NCBI RefSeq assembly: GCF_006265225.1
Contig: NZ_VDCS01000012.1
Coordinates: 124,001-188,000 of the forward strand
Length of the DNA: 64,000 bases
Direction: 5' to 3'
Source: Allotamlana fucoidanivorans
GTDB lineage: Bacteria > Bacteroidota > Bacteroidia > Flavobacteriales > Flavobacteriaceae
Each line of letters opens with the position of its first letter. Positions within the stretch are counted from its first letter, which is position 1. Shown one piece after another: positions 8,504-16,255 of this stretch. Made by a program: the position numbers and the translations under genes. The notes beneath the pieces are model-generated. The model had not been told where the DNA came from, made no database searches, and was given only the letters and a program-made list of their open reading frames with translations.

Positions 8504-8574
8504 ATTGCAACAGAAAGCCCGCCCCCTTGAGGGAACGCCCAAATAAATAAAGCTAAGAGTTAATAAGATTTTAA

Positions 8575-9801
8575 ATGAAACAAATAAAGGTTTTTGGTAG
8601 TTTAGTTAAAGATAGTTTAGATACCATAACACATGGCAATGTGAAGTATCATATATGGATGGGGGTTTTAACGTTTATGATGTTGGTGGGCATGTATTGT
8701 TATTCCATTCAGTTGAGTGAAGGCTTGCAAGTCACAGGGATGACCGATAGGGTGAGTTGGGGGTTATATATTTCAAATTTTACATTTTTAGTTGGTGTAG
8801 CTGCTGCTGCTGTTATGTTGGTAATGCCTACCTATGTGTTGCATGATGTAGATTTTAAACAAGCGGTGTTAATTGGTGAAGGGCTTGCGGTTTCTGCATT
8901 GATTATGTGTTTGGCTTTTGTAATTGCCGATATGGGTGGGCCCTCTGTGTTATGGCATATGATACCGGGGCTTGGGGTGTTTAATTTTCCAAACTCTATG
9001 TTAACTTGGGATGTTTTGGTACTCAATGGCTATTTGTTTTTAAATATTACCATTCCTTTTTATATCCTCTTTAGGCATTATCAAGGTAAGGAAGCCAAGT
9101 CTAAAGTATATGTGCCAGGAGCTATATTGTCTGTGTTTTGGGCTGTTGGAATTCATTTGGTGACAGCTTTTTTATATCAAGGCTTACAGGCGCGTCCGTT
9201 TTGGAATAATGCCTTATTAGGGCCTAGATTCTTAGCGTCAGCCTTTGCTGCGGGTCCGGCATTAATTATTTTAGTTTTGGCTATGATTCGTAATTTTACA
9301 GCATTTAAGATTGAAGATAAAACATTGAAAAAAATTGCTATGGTAGTAACTGTTGCCGCTCAAATCAATTTAATTATGTTAGTTTCTGAGTTGTTTAAGG
9401 AGTTTTATGCGCCTACGCATCATAGTGAAAGTGCTTACTACCTGTTTTTTGGATTGCATGGGAAAGATGCTCTACTCCCATGGATATGGACGGCTATTCC
9501 TTTAAATATTTTGGCTACTGTCATGCTAACCTTTCATAAATTAAGAAATAATCCGAAGGTACTTTATTTTTGCTGTTTTATACTTTTTATTGCTATTTGG
9601 ATTGAAAAAGGGTTTGGGTTAATTGTTCCGGGATTTATTCCAGGACCTTATGGTAAGATTTCTGAATATACGCCAACAGGTATTGAAATTGGGGTGACTT
9701 TGGGCATTTGGGCCTTAGGGGCTTTTGTTTTTACCATTTTGGCAAGAACTGCAATCGGTATTGAACTTGGACAATTGAGATACAAAAAGAATAAGCAATA
9801 G
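8575..9801 (+). CDS. NrfD/PsrC-family quinol-binding membrane subunit
   Basis: 408 residues with about ten hydrophobic segments (e.g. HIWMGVLTFMMLVGM, VSWGLYISNFTFLVG, the last near residue 385). Features such as WGLYISNF, a conserved charged residue in FVIADMGGP, and LTWDVLVLNGY match the NrfD/PsrC/HybB family, whose members bind quinol near the periplasmic face and pass electrons to a partner Fe-S protein. That partner is the preceding gene. Together they should replace NapC or NapGH as the quinol dehydrogenase for nitrate reduction. No heme ligands are expected in this family. It is the last gene of the nap operon; the next gene starts 154 nt downstream with its own control sites. Confidence 0.9.
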   Translation: MKQIKVFGSLVKDSLDTITHGNVKYHIWMGVLTFMMLVGMYCYSIQLSEGLQVTGMTDRVSWGLYISNFTFLVGVAAAAVMLVMPTYVLHDVDFKQAVLIGEGLAVSALIMCLAFVIADMGGPSVLWHMIPGLGVFNFPNSMLTWDVLVLNGYLFLNITIPFYILFRHYQGKEAKSKVYVPGAILSVFWAVGIHLVTAFLYQGLQARPFWNNALLGPRFLASAFAAGPALIILVLAMIRNFTAFKIEDKTLKKIAMVVTVAAQINLIMLVSELFKEFYAPTHHSESAYYLFFGLHGKDALLPWIWTAIPLNILATVMLTFHKLRNNPKVLYFCCFILFIAIWIEKGFGLIVPGFIPGPYGKISEYTPTGIEIGVTLGIWALGAFVFTILARTAIGIELGQLRYKKNKQ

Positions 9802-9914
9802 CTGAAAACGGAATTTACGAGTTTCACATTTAAAAGATATAAAAACATCAATTGAATAGTTTCAGTTGGTGTTTTTTGCATTACCCTTAAAAATAAGTGT
9901 TATAGTTTAAAAAC

Positions 9915-9930
9915 TAAGTATTATTACGTA
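9915..9930. promoter_or_regulatory. TAAGTA-N4-TACGTA dyad upstream of the fnr-type gene
   Basis: TAAGTATTATTACGTA matches the dyad TAAGTA-N4-TACTTA seen before the globin and nrtA genes at 11 of 12 arm positions. It is centred about 33 nt before the start codon, which suggests autoregulation. A weaker half-match (TAAGTG...AGTTTA) lies at 9894-9909. No exact TAnnTTTG box is found here. Confidence 0.45.
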
Positions 9931-9955
9931 ATATTGTGATTGTTACTTCGTTTTT

Positions 9956-10705
9956 ATGATGCAAATAGCTTCACATATAAGGTCAAAACATAAGTTACAG
10001 AAAGATGTGTCTTGTAGTGCTTGTTTTAATGATAGTTGTTTGATTAAAAGGAACTTAAAGTCTTTTGATGATTCTGATTTTACCGATAATAAAAATACAT
10101 TGAGTTGTAAAAAAGGACAGCAATTTATTATGGAAGGTGCTCCCGTAAATGGCTTGTTTTTTATTTTAAAGGGTACTGTTAAAGTCTTTAGAACGGGTAT
10201 CAATGGACGGGAACAAATTGTACGTTTTGCTAAAGAAGGTGAAATTATCGGGCATCGAGGTTTTGGTACCGAGGAATACTATTCTATTGGTGCTATTGCG
10301 CTTCAAGATTCTGTATTGTGCTATTTTTCCAAGGATAATCTGCAAGAAATTTTATTAAAAAATCCTGCGTTTACCTATGATATGATGCTGTTTTATGCTA
10401 ATGAGCTTAACAGAAGTGAAAATAAAGTGAAATCTATTTCTCAAATGACGGTACGGGAACGCGTCATAGATACCCTATTATATATTCATAGAAAATTTGG
10501 TGATTTAAGAGGGTTTATAAATTTACCTTTAAGCAGAAGAGAATATGCCGATTATGCCGGAACAACGGAGGAGCAAGTTATACGTGTTTTTTCGGCTTTA
10601 AAAAAAGAGGACTTGATTATTGCGCAAGGCAAAAAAATAGGTATTAAAGATATTCAACTTCTAAAAAAAGAAATTAGCGAGCACAACTTCTTTTTAGATA
10701 GCTAA
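9956..10705 (+). CDS. FNR-type oxygen-sensing transcription factor (Crp/Fnr family)
   Basis: 249 residues. Cys20-x2-Cys23-x4-Cys28 at the N-terminus and Cys122 in SVLCYFS match the four [4Fe-4S] ligands of E. coli FNR (20, 23, 29, 122) almost residue for residue, so an oxygen-labile cluster is expected. The cyclic-nucleotide-binding-like sensor covers about 45-140, then a dimerisation helix and a Crp-type HTH (SRREYADYAGTTEEQVIRVFSAL). In the recognition helix FNR has E-x-x-S-R; here it is E-Q-V-I-R, so the Glu and Arg that read the G and C remain but Ser is Ile. Half-site preference may therefore differ from TTGAT. The position between the nap operon and the globin gene makes it the likely local anaerobic regulator. 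ATG 9956 is used; ATG 9959 is equally possible. Confidence 0.9.
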   Translation: MMQIASHIRSKHKLQKDVSCSACFNDSCLIKRNLKSFDDSDFTDNKNTLSCKKGQQFIMEGAPVNGLFFILKGTVKVFRTGINGREQIVRFAKEGEIIGHRGFGTEEYYSIGAIALQDSVLCYFSKDNLQEILLKNPAFTYDMMLFYANELNRSENKVKSISQMTVRERVIDTLLYIHRKFGDLRGFINLPLSRREYADYAGTTEEQVIRVFSALKKEDLIIAQGKKIGIKDIQLLKKEISEHNFFLDS

Positions 10706-10857
10706 TTTTTAATTTTCAATCATACTTATATAAATACTTATTTTTTAAGGGCATTTTTTTGCCTTTTTATTAATTCCTGCGTTATAGTAGTTTTTTTAAT
10801 GTATCAAAAGATTGTTTTGGTCTGTTTTATATCATAATCGGTTAAGCTTCTAGCTTT

Positions 10858-10888
10858 TATTTTTGTTTTAAATAAGTATTAATACTTA
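10858..10888 (+). promoter_or_regulatory. Globin promoter overlapped by a TAAGTA-N4-TACTTA operator
   Basis: TATTTTTG (10858-10865) fits the -7 consensus. The perfect 16-bp palindrome TAAGTATTAATACTTA (10873-10888) begins 7 nt after it, at about +2, a position suited to repression. The nrtA promoter has the same arrangement. Confidence 0.55.
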
Positions 10889-10922
10889 ATTGTAAAGAAA
10901 CAAACCAAAACACAAATATATT

Positions 10923-11336
10923 ATGGAACCAAAAACCATTACGTTAGTACAAGAATCATTTGAAAAAGTTAAACCAATAGCTCCTGCTGCTGCTGAAATA
11001 TTTTATTCAAAGTTATTTGAATTAGATCCGCAACTTAAACCACTTTTTCCAAATAGTGAAGAAGCCATGAAAGTACAAGGCAATAAATTGATGAGTATGT
11101 TAGGTGCTGCGGTTGCCGGGCTTAATAATTTAGATGCACTCATCCCTGTTTTAAAGGATTTAGGAAAACGTCATGTAGAATACAAGGTGGAAGCTTTTCA
11201 TTATGATACGGTTGGCGAAGCGCTTTTAGGAACTTTGGAAGCAGGGTTGGGAGATGATTTTACCTCAGAGGTTAAAGAGGCTTGGGCTAGTGTTTACGGA
11301 ACCATGTCTAGCGTAATGATTGAGGCCGCTTATTAA
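10923..11336 (+). CDS. Single-domain bacterial globin (Vitreoscilla-type)
   Basis: 137 residues, full length for this family. Key heme-pocket positions are present: Tyr28 (B10) in IFYSKLFELDP, Gln53 (E7) in VQGNKLMSM, and proximal His84 (F8) in LGKRHVEY. The Tyr/Gln pocket is that of Vitreoscilla hemoglobin and the globin part of flavohemoglobin, which bind O2 and oxidise NO when supplied with electrons. It lacks a fused reductase, but an FAD/2Fe-2S reductase is encoded 1.4 kb downstream. Followed after 18 nt by the DUF3365 lipoprotein gene. Placement beside an FNR regulator and nitrate reductase suggests NO or nitrite stress protection; this is inferred. Confidence 0.9.
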   Translation: MEPKTITLVQESFEKVKPIAPAAAEIFYSKLFELDPQLKPLFPNSEEAMKVQGNKLMSMLGAAVAGLNNLDALIPVLKDLGKRHVEYKVEAFHYDTVGEALLGTLEAGLGDDFTSEVKEAWASVYGTMSSVMIEAAY

Positions 11337-11354
11337 TAACTAAAACAAAACAAG

Positions 11355-12167
11355 ATGAAGACAATTATATATAAAATTTCATTATTTTTTTCAGCTCTAG
11401 TACTGGTGGCTTGCGGTGGTGTGCCAGAAGAAAAATCAGAAACGGCTGCTGAAGAAAATGCCTTTTCTGTTGAAGAAGTGTTAGAAATGGTTGCTAAAGA
11501 AAATGACGTTACAAGAACGTTATACACAAAAGCTATTGTAGGTAAAGGAAAAGCTCAAGGTATGAAGTTTGATGAAGATTGGAGAAAAGATGACGTGGAG
11601 GCAGGACCTTTACCCGCTTTATTCTTAAGAGGTGTGGCAACAAGCATTATAAAGAGTCCTGTGCCTTTGGGGTTGTATTTGGGATCAGATTTTCCTGTAA
11701 ATGCAGCTAACAAATTTGAAGGGAAGCAAGCCGATTTATTTCAGGAAATAAAGAAAACTCAGGAACCTCAATTTTTTTATGATGAAGATCAAAAATTGCA
11801 TACAGCCATGTTTGCCGATCTTGCCAGTGCAGGGGCTTGTGTAAGCTGTCATAATAAACACCCTCAAACCACCAAATCTGATTGGAAATTGGGAGACGTT
11901 ATGGGTGCAACAACTTGGCAATATCCTAAAGACTCACTAACATATAAAGAAACTGTAGCTGTTTTAAATGCTTATGCCAAAGGTACAGTAGATATTTATA
12001 TGGAGTATTTAGATGAAATTGAGGCGTTTAAAGAAAGTGAGAAGCCGGAAATAGGAAATAAGTGGCCAGCAGAAGGAAATTATCTTCCCACGGCAGAAGT
12101 TTTTCTGGATAGTGTAAAAAAATTGTCTTCTTATGAGACAATGAAACACTTGGTTGCTGTAAAATAA
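11355..12167 (+). CDS. DUF3365 (Tll0287-like) monoheme lipoprotein
   Basis: 270 residues with lipobox LVLVAC (Cys20), so anchored outside the inner membrane. One CXXCH at CVSCHNKHP is followed by DWKLGDVMG, the signature of the DUF3365/Tll0287-like c-type heme sensor domain, which in known cases is PAS-like and occurs in redox or gas sensors. Here there is no attached signalling domain, only an acidic linker and a C-terminal tail. It is cotranscribed with the globin gene and precedes the heme-b/reductase/pentaheme module. A role in binding NO, or in electron exchange with these proteins, is possible but not shown. Confidence 0.8.
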   Translation: MKTIIYKISLFFSALVLVACGGVPEEKSETAAEENAFSVEEVLEMVAKENDVTRTLYTKAIVGKGKAQGMKFDEDWRKDDVEAGPLPALFLRGVATSIIKSPVPLGLYLGSDFPVNAANKFEGKQADLFQEIKKTQEPQFFYDEDQKLHTAMFADLASAGACVSCHNKHPQTTKSDWKLGDVMGATTWQYPKDSLTYKETVAVLNAYAKGTVDIYMEYLDEIEAFKESEKPEIGNKWPAEGNYLPTAEVFLDSVKKLSSYETMKHLVAVK

Positions 12168-12212
12168 ACTTAGTTCTTGATTTGCACTTGCTCATCGCTG
12201 TAGTAGATAGTT

Positions 12213-12734
12213 ATGGGCAAGTTGCATTATCAACTCAACCAAAAAAAACAGTTAATGATAGCCAAAAATAAATCAACAATAGTTGGGGTGGTGCTTTTAT
12301 GCGCTTTCTTTTTACAATATTTTTTGAAACTAGAATGGATGTGGTTGTTTCAACTTCAAAAGGAAGAACTTTATAAAAGATGGTCTGGATTGGTTTTGGC
12401 ACTACTCATTGTTTTTCAATGGGTTTTAACTATTACTCGAGTAGTAAAAAGACTCAGAAAGTATGCCATGCCTATGCAAGCCATACATAAATGGTTAGGA
12501 GCTGTGAGTCCTATAGTCTTCTATTTTCATAGTGCAACTTTAGGCTATGGTTATTTGTTATTGCTGTCTTATATCTTCTTTTCAAACACGTTATTGGGGT
12601 ATTTAAATCTTGATGTTATTAAAAGTAATAATGAGATGCTATTTAAAGGATGGATGATTAGCCATGTTGCATTGTCTATTATTGTGTCAATAATGATGGT
12701 ATTTCATATTAGTATGGTGTTTTATTATAAATAA
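12213..12734 (+). CDS. Four-helix heme-b membrane protein, NOX/ferric-reductase-like
   Basis: 173 residues from ATG 12213; ATG 12255 (MIAKNKSTIVG) is a good alternative start. About four membrane segments: 22-46, 57-78, 96-131, 148-171. The His pattern is telling: H92 and H106 lie 14 residues apart on one helix, H151 and H165 14 apart on another. This is the spacing with which NADPH oxidases and ferric reductases stack two b hemes across a membrane. The cytoplasmic flavin part of such enzymes is absent here but is encoded by the next gene, 8 nt downstream. Predicted role: carry electrons from cytosolic reductase to a periplasmic acceptor. Similarity to named families is weak beyond topology and His spacing. 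Confidence 0.65.
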   Translation: MGKLHYQLNQKKQLMIAKNKSTIVGVVLLCAFFLQYFLKLEWMWLFQLQKEELYKRWSGLVLALLIVFQWVLTITRVVKRLRKYAMPMQAIHKWLGAVSPIVFYFHSATLGYGYLLLLSYIFFSNTLLGYLNLDVIKSNNEMLFKGWMISHVALSIIVSIMMVFHISMVFYYK

Positions 12735-12742
12735 TTGATTGT

Positions 12743-13771
12743 ATGAAATTGCTAGTAAAAGATATTATAAAAGAGACCCCTGATGCTATTAGTATTAGTT
12801 TTAAAAATGGAAACTTTTTTAAGAAGATAAAGTATAAACCAGGACAATTTCTAACCATTCATGTGCCTATTGACGGTCAGATTCATAAACGCGCGTATTC
12901 TTTTAGTAGTAATCCGTTTACAGATAAAGATTTAAAGATTACTATTAAACGTGTAGAAAAGGGATTAGTTTCAAATTATATACATGATAACCTTAAGGTA
13001 GGTGATAAGTTAGAAGTAGATGATCCAGCAGGTTCATTTTTTATTCAACCTCATGGTAAGTCACAAAAACAGTATGTGCTATTTGCCGGGGGAAGCGGTA
13101 TTACACCTATGTTTTCTATAGTAAAATCAGTTTTAACAGAAGAAAAAGCGTCGAGAGTATTATTGATTTATGCCAATCAAACCATAGATTCTATTATTTT
13201 TCATAATGAAATTAAGGCTTTAGAGTCCAGTTTTCCAAATCAATTTTCTGTTGAGCATATCATTTCTTCAAATAAAATACAACAAGACAATTACCATGCT
13301 GGGTTGGCCAGACAAGATGTTTTACAAACAATTTTTTCAAAACATAATCTTGTTTTTGGTGATTATGTGTACATGATATGTGGGCCTAACGGCTACATGG
13401 AAAAAATAAAGGAATTGCTTAAGGCTAATGGTGTAGCCCGGGAAAAGATAAAAATAGAAGTATTTAAAGCACCAGTTGTAAAAGTTACAGGCAGGAATTT
13501 AATAAGCAATGTAATCTTAACTATTGATGGCGCCTCGCACCAGATACAGGTAAGGGGAGACCGGTCTATATTGCAACAAGCCATGTCTGAGAGTATAGTT
13601 ATTCCATATTCTTGTAGATCAGGAATGTGTTCTACCTGCAAAGCCAAATGTGTTTCAGGTGAAGTAAGTATGACAGACGGTCATTTATTATCTGATGCCG
13701 AAGTAGCTCAAGGCGATATATTAACCTGTGTGAGTTATCCAGCCAGTGAAAATTTAGTTATAGAAATTTAA
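12743..13771 (+). CDS. FAD/NAD(P)H oxidoreductase with C-terminal plant-type 2Fe-2S domain
   Basis: 342 residues in three domains. The FAD domain (about 1-100) has RAYS at 50-53, the isoalloxazine motif. The NAD(P)H domain (about 108-235) has GGSGITP at 116-122 and CGPNGYM at 213-219. The ferredoxin domain (about 252-342) has C291-x4-C296-x2-C299 and C329. Same order as PaaE, Hcr and related reductases. It has no membrane segment, so it is cytosolic. Genes on both sides are closely spaced (8 and 14 nt) and encode the heme-b membrane protein and pentaheme cytochrome, so it most likely feeds NAD(P)H electrons into that membrane protein. Alternatively it may reduce the globin, completing a split flavohemoglobin, or a hybrid cluster protein encoded elsewhere. 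Confidence 0.85.
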   Translation: MKLLVKDIIKETPDAISISFKNGNFFKKIKYKPGQFLTIHVPIDGQIHKRAYSFSSNPFTDKDLKITIKRVEKGLVSNYIHDNLKVGDKLEVDDPAGSFFIQPHGKSQKQYVLFAGGSGITPMFSIVKSVLTEEKASRVLLIYANQTIDSIIFHNEIKALESSFPNQFSVEHIISSNKIQQDNYHAGLARQDVLQTIFSKHNLVFGDYVYMICGPNGYMEKIKELLKANGVAREKIKIEVFKAPVVKVTGRNLISNVILTIDGASHQIQVRGDRSILQQAMSESIVIPYSCRSGMCSTCKAKCVSGEVSMTDGHLLSDAEVAQGDILTCVSYPASENLVIEI

Positions 13772-13785
13772 ACCTCAAAAGAAGT

Positions 13786-14493
13786 ATGTTTAAAGTTAGT
13801 CCGTTACGTAAAAGACAAGTTCTTGGTGGTGTTATAGGGTTTGTTTTAGGCGTGGTATTGTTTTACATTTTCACCTTAGAGGCTACAGAAAAATACGTAT
13901 CCATTGGCCCCATGAATACGGGGCATCAAGATTTGTCTTGTTTTACATGTCATGCCGATGCTAAAGGGAATTTATTACAACAAGTACAATCTAATATCTC
14001 ACATGCTGTAGGTGCCAGAAAGACGGCGGTAGATTTTGGAACCAAAGATGTTACTGTAGATAATTGTTTGGAGTGTCATGATCGAGCCAACGATAGGCAT
14101 CCAACCTATAGATTTTCTGAACCCAGATTTAAAGACGCCATTAAACATATTGATGCTACTACTTGTATTACGTGTCATTCAGAACATAATAGTGAACGGG
14201 TATCGGTAGCTTCCATAAACTATTGCATGAATTGTCATCAAGATTTAGTTGTAGAAAATGACCCCTTAGATATCTCTCACGAGCAACTAATTGTTGCTAA
14301 AGAATGGTTCACTTGTATTCAATGTCATGATTTTCATGGTAATCATAAGTATGAGGTGCCAGAAAAATTGTCTGATACTATTCCTATGCAATTTATTCAA
14401 GCCTATTTTAAAGGAGGTGAAGACCCTTATGGCACCAATAAAAAATATACTGCCTTATCACAGGAAGCTTGGTTGAAAACTTTAGAAAAGTAA
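13786..14493 (+). CDS. Membrane-anchored pentaheme cytochrome c
   Basis: 235 residues. A short basic N-terminus and one membrane anchor (about 12-30) are followed by a periplasmic domain with five CXXCH motifs, first Cys at 52, 94, 127, 147 and 177, the last in CIQCHDFHGNHKY. Anchor plus pentaheme layout recalls NapC/NirT/CymA-like quinol dehydrogenases, but heme spacing differs and no NapC-specific motif is evident. As last gene after the heme-b protein and the flavin reductase, it is the probable periplasmic electron acceptor of that pair and could pass electrons on to NapB, the tetraheme lipoprotein or an outside acceptor. A hairpin dyad and terminator follow. Confidence 0.8.
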   Translation: MFKVSPLRKRQVLGGVIGFVLGVVLFYIFTLEATEKYVSIGPMNTGHQDLSCFTCHADAKGNLLQQVQSNISHAVGARKTAVDFGTKDVTVDNCLECHDRANDRHPTYRFSEPRFKDAIKHIDATTCITCHSEHNSERVSVASINYCMNCHQDLVVENDPLDISHEQLIVAKEWFTCIQCHDFHGNHKYEVPEKLSDTIPMQFIQAYFKGGEDPYGTNKKYTALSQEAWLKTLEK

Positions 14494-14521
14494 ATAATTC
14501 GCTTGTTTTAAAACGCGTTCT

Positions 14522-14592
14522 TTTGTGAGTCTATCACAAAGAAGTAAATTGTAAAATACGTATTTGTGTAAACATAAATACGTATTTTTTTT
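14522..14592 (+). terminator. Dyad plus Rho-independent terminator after the pentaheme gene
   Basis: TTTGTGA/TCACAAA (14522-14540) form a small dyad. Then two copies of AAATACGTATTT (14554-14565, 14576-14587) form a stem followed by a T-run. The rest of the 326-nt gap to nrtA holds the nrtA promoter and operator and no gene. Confidence 0.6.
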
Positions 14593-14767
14593 GTTCTTTT
14601 TTGTGCGATTAAGTATATGTTTACGTATTGTTTTATGGTATGTTTAATGTTTTAATATATTGATATTTAGTTTTTTATGCTTGTTTTATGTGTTGTCGCA
14701 GTTTTGTTTATGATAAAAAAGAGTTAAGGGTATGTGTATTAACATGAGTAGAAAGTGTTGCTACTTA

Positions 14768-14799
14768 TATATTTGTCAAAAAATAAGTAATTATACTTA
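14768..14799 (+). promoter_or_regulatory. nrtA promoter overlapped by a TAAGTA-N4-TACTTA operator
   Basis: TATATTTG (14768-14775) is an exact -7 box. TAAGTAATTATACTTA (14784-14799) has perfectly inverted arms TAAGTA/TACTTA and starts 8 nt after the box, the same layout as at the globin promoter. Confidence 0.55.
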
Positions 14800-14820
14800 G
14801 AATTATAAAAACTATAAATT

Positions 14821-16218
14821 ATGAAATCACTAATCAAAAAATCAACTTGGATCTTACCTGTAGCAGTGTTGCTATTTTCTTGTGGAAACAAAGACAAGAA
14901 ACAAGCAACTTTAGCTGAAAATGTGGCTACAGAAACTTCAAAAACAAAAACTTTAGAAATTGAAAAACCACAGTTAACATTTGGTTTTATCAAATTAACA
15001 GATATGGCACCGTTAGCCATTGCTAAAGAAAAGGGGTTTTTTGAAGATGAAGGTTTATTTGTATCAGTTGAAGCACAATCTAACTGGAAAAACGTTTTAG
15101 ATCGTGTTATTGATGGTCAGTTAGACGGTTCACATATGTTAGCTGGACAGCCTATAGCTGCTGGAGCAGGGTTTGGTCGTCAAGCTAAGTTAGTAACACC
15201 TTTTTCTATGGACTTAAATGGTAACGGTATTACAGTATCAAATGATGTTTGGTCTAAAATGAAGCCCAATGTGCCTGTAGGAGAAGATGGAAAACCAATA
15301 CATCCTATTAAGGCGGATGCATTAAAGCCTGTTATTAGCGAATATAAAAATTCAGGAAAAGCTTTTAAAATGGGTATGGTATTCCCTGTATCAACACATA
15401 ATTATGAAATTAGATATTGGTTAGCTGCTGCCGGAATTCACCCAGGTATGTATACGGCCGATAATGTACAAGGACAAATAGATGCTGAAGTTTTACTTTC
15501 TGTAACGCCTCCGCCACAAATGCCAGCAACACTAGAAGCCGGAACTATTTATGGGTATTGTGTAGGTGAACCATGGAACCAGCAAGCCGTATTTAAAGGT
15601 ATTGGTGTGCCAGTAACTACAAACTATGATATCTGGAAAAATAATCCAGAGAAAGTATTTGTAATGACTCAAAAATTCATTGATGAAAACCCTAATACAG
15701 CCATTGCAGTTACTAAAGCATTAATAAGAGCTGGTAAATGGTTAGATGAACCTGGAAATAGAGCTGAGGCTGTAAAAATATTATCAATGTCACAGTATGT
15801 TGGAGCTGATGAAGCGGTATTAGCCAATTCAATGACTGGTACTTTTGAGTTTGAAAAAGGTGATAAAAGAGAGATGCCAGACTTTAATGTATTCTATAAA
15901 TACAATGCAACATATCCATTCTATTCTGATGGTATTTGGTTCTTAACTCAAATGAGAAGATGGGGACAAATTCCTGAAGCTAAACCAGCTGAGTGGTATG
16001 CAGAAACCATTAAAGATATTTACAGACCTGATATCTGGGAAAAAGCTGCAAAACTTTTAGTTGAAGAAGGGCATATTCCAGCAACAGATATTCCTGTAAC
16101 AGATGGCTATAAAGCACCTACTTCCGATTTTATCGATGGAACAACATATGATGCTAAAGATCCAATTTCATACATCAACAGCTTTAAAATTGGTAACAAA
16201 GATAAAGCATTACAGTAA
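14821..16218 (+). CDS. nrtA: NrtA/CmpA-type substrate-binding lipoprotein of a nitrate ABC transporter
   Basis: 465 residues with lipobox LLFSC (Cys21). The mature part shows the CmpA/NrtA fold features: [30 protein letters not shown] at the start of the binding domain (first half quoted in part), a helix with [13 protein letters not shown], a [17 protein letters not shown] segment, and CVGEPWNQ. The family binds nitrate, nitrite or bicarbonate outside the inner membrane. Permease and two ATPase genes follow in order, so this is a complete importer. Nitrate is favoured over bicarbonate or taurine because of the nap genes next door. A 37-nt gap separates it from the permease gene. Confidence 0.85.
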   Translation: MKSLIKKSTWILPVAVLLFSCGNKDKKQATLAENVATETSKTKTLEIEKPQLTFGFIKLTDMAPLAIAKEKGFFEDEGLFVSVEAQSNWKNVLDRVIDGQLDGSHMLAGQPIAAGAGFGRQAKLVTPFSMDLNGNGITVSNDVWSKMKPNVPVGEDGKPIHPIKADALKPVISEYKNSGKAFKMGMVFPVSTHNYEIRYWLAAAGIHPGMYTADNVQGQIDAEVLLSVTPPPQMPATLEAGTIYGYCVGEPWNQQAVFKGIGVPVTTNYDIWKNNPEKVFVMTQKFIDENPNTAIAVTKALIRAGKWLDEPGNRAEAVKILSMSQYVGADEAVLANSMTGTFEFEKGDKREMPDFNVFYKYNATYPFYSDGIWFLTQMRRWGQIPEAKPAEWYAETIKDIYRPDIWEKAAKLLVEEGHIPATDIPVTDGYKAPTSDFIDGTTYDAKDPISYINSFKIGNKDKALQ

Positions 16219-16255
16219 TTAAAAATTAAGAAAAGAACTAAGTAAATAATTTGTC

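Noticed and set aside
10721-10740. TACTTA repeats before the globin gene as an operator
   Set aside because: The two copies are in direct, not inverted, orientation.
14522-14540. CRP site TGTGA/TCACA after the pentaheme gene
   Set aside because: The spacer is 5 nt, not 6, and it sits directly before a terminator with no promoter downstream at a fitting distance.
14610-14627. Another TAAGTA...TACGTA operator
   Set aside because: The half-sites are 6 nt apart rather than 4, and there is no -7 box in the geometry seen at the other sites.
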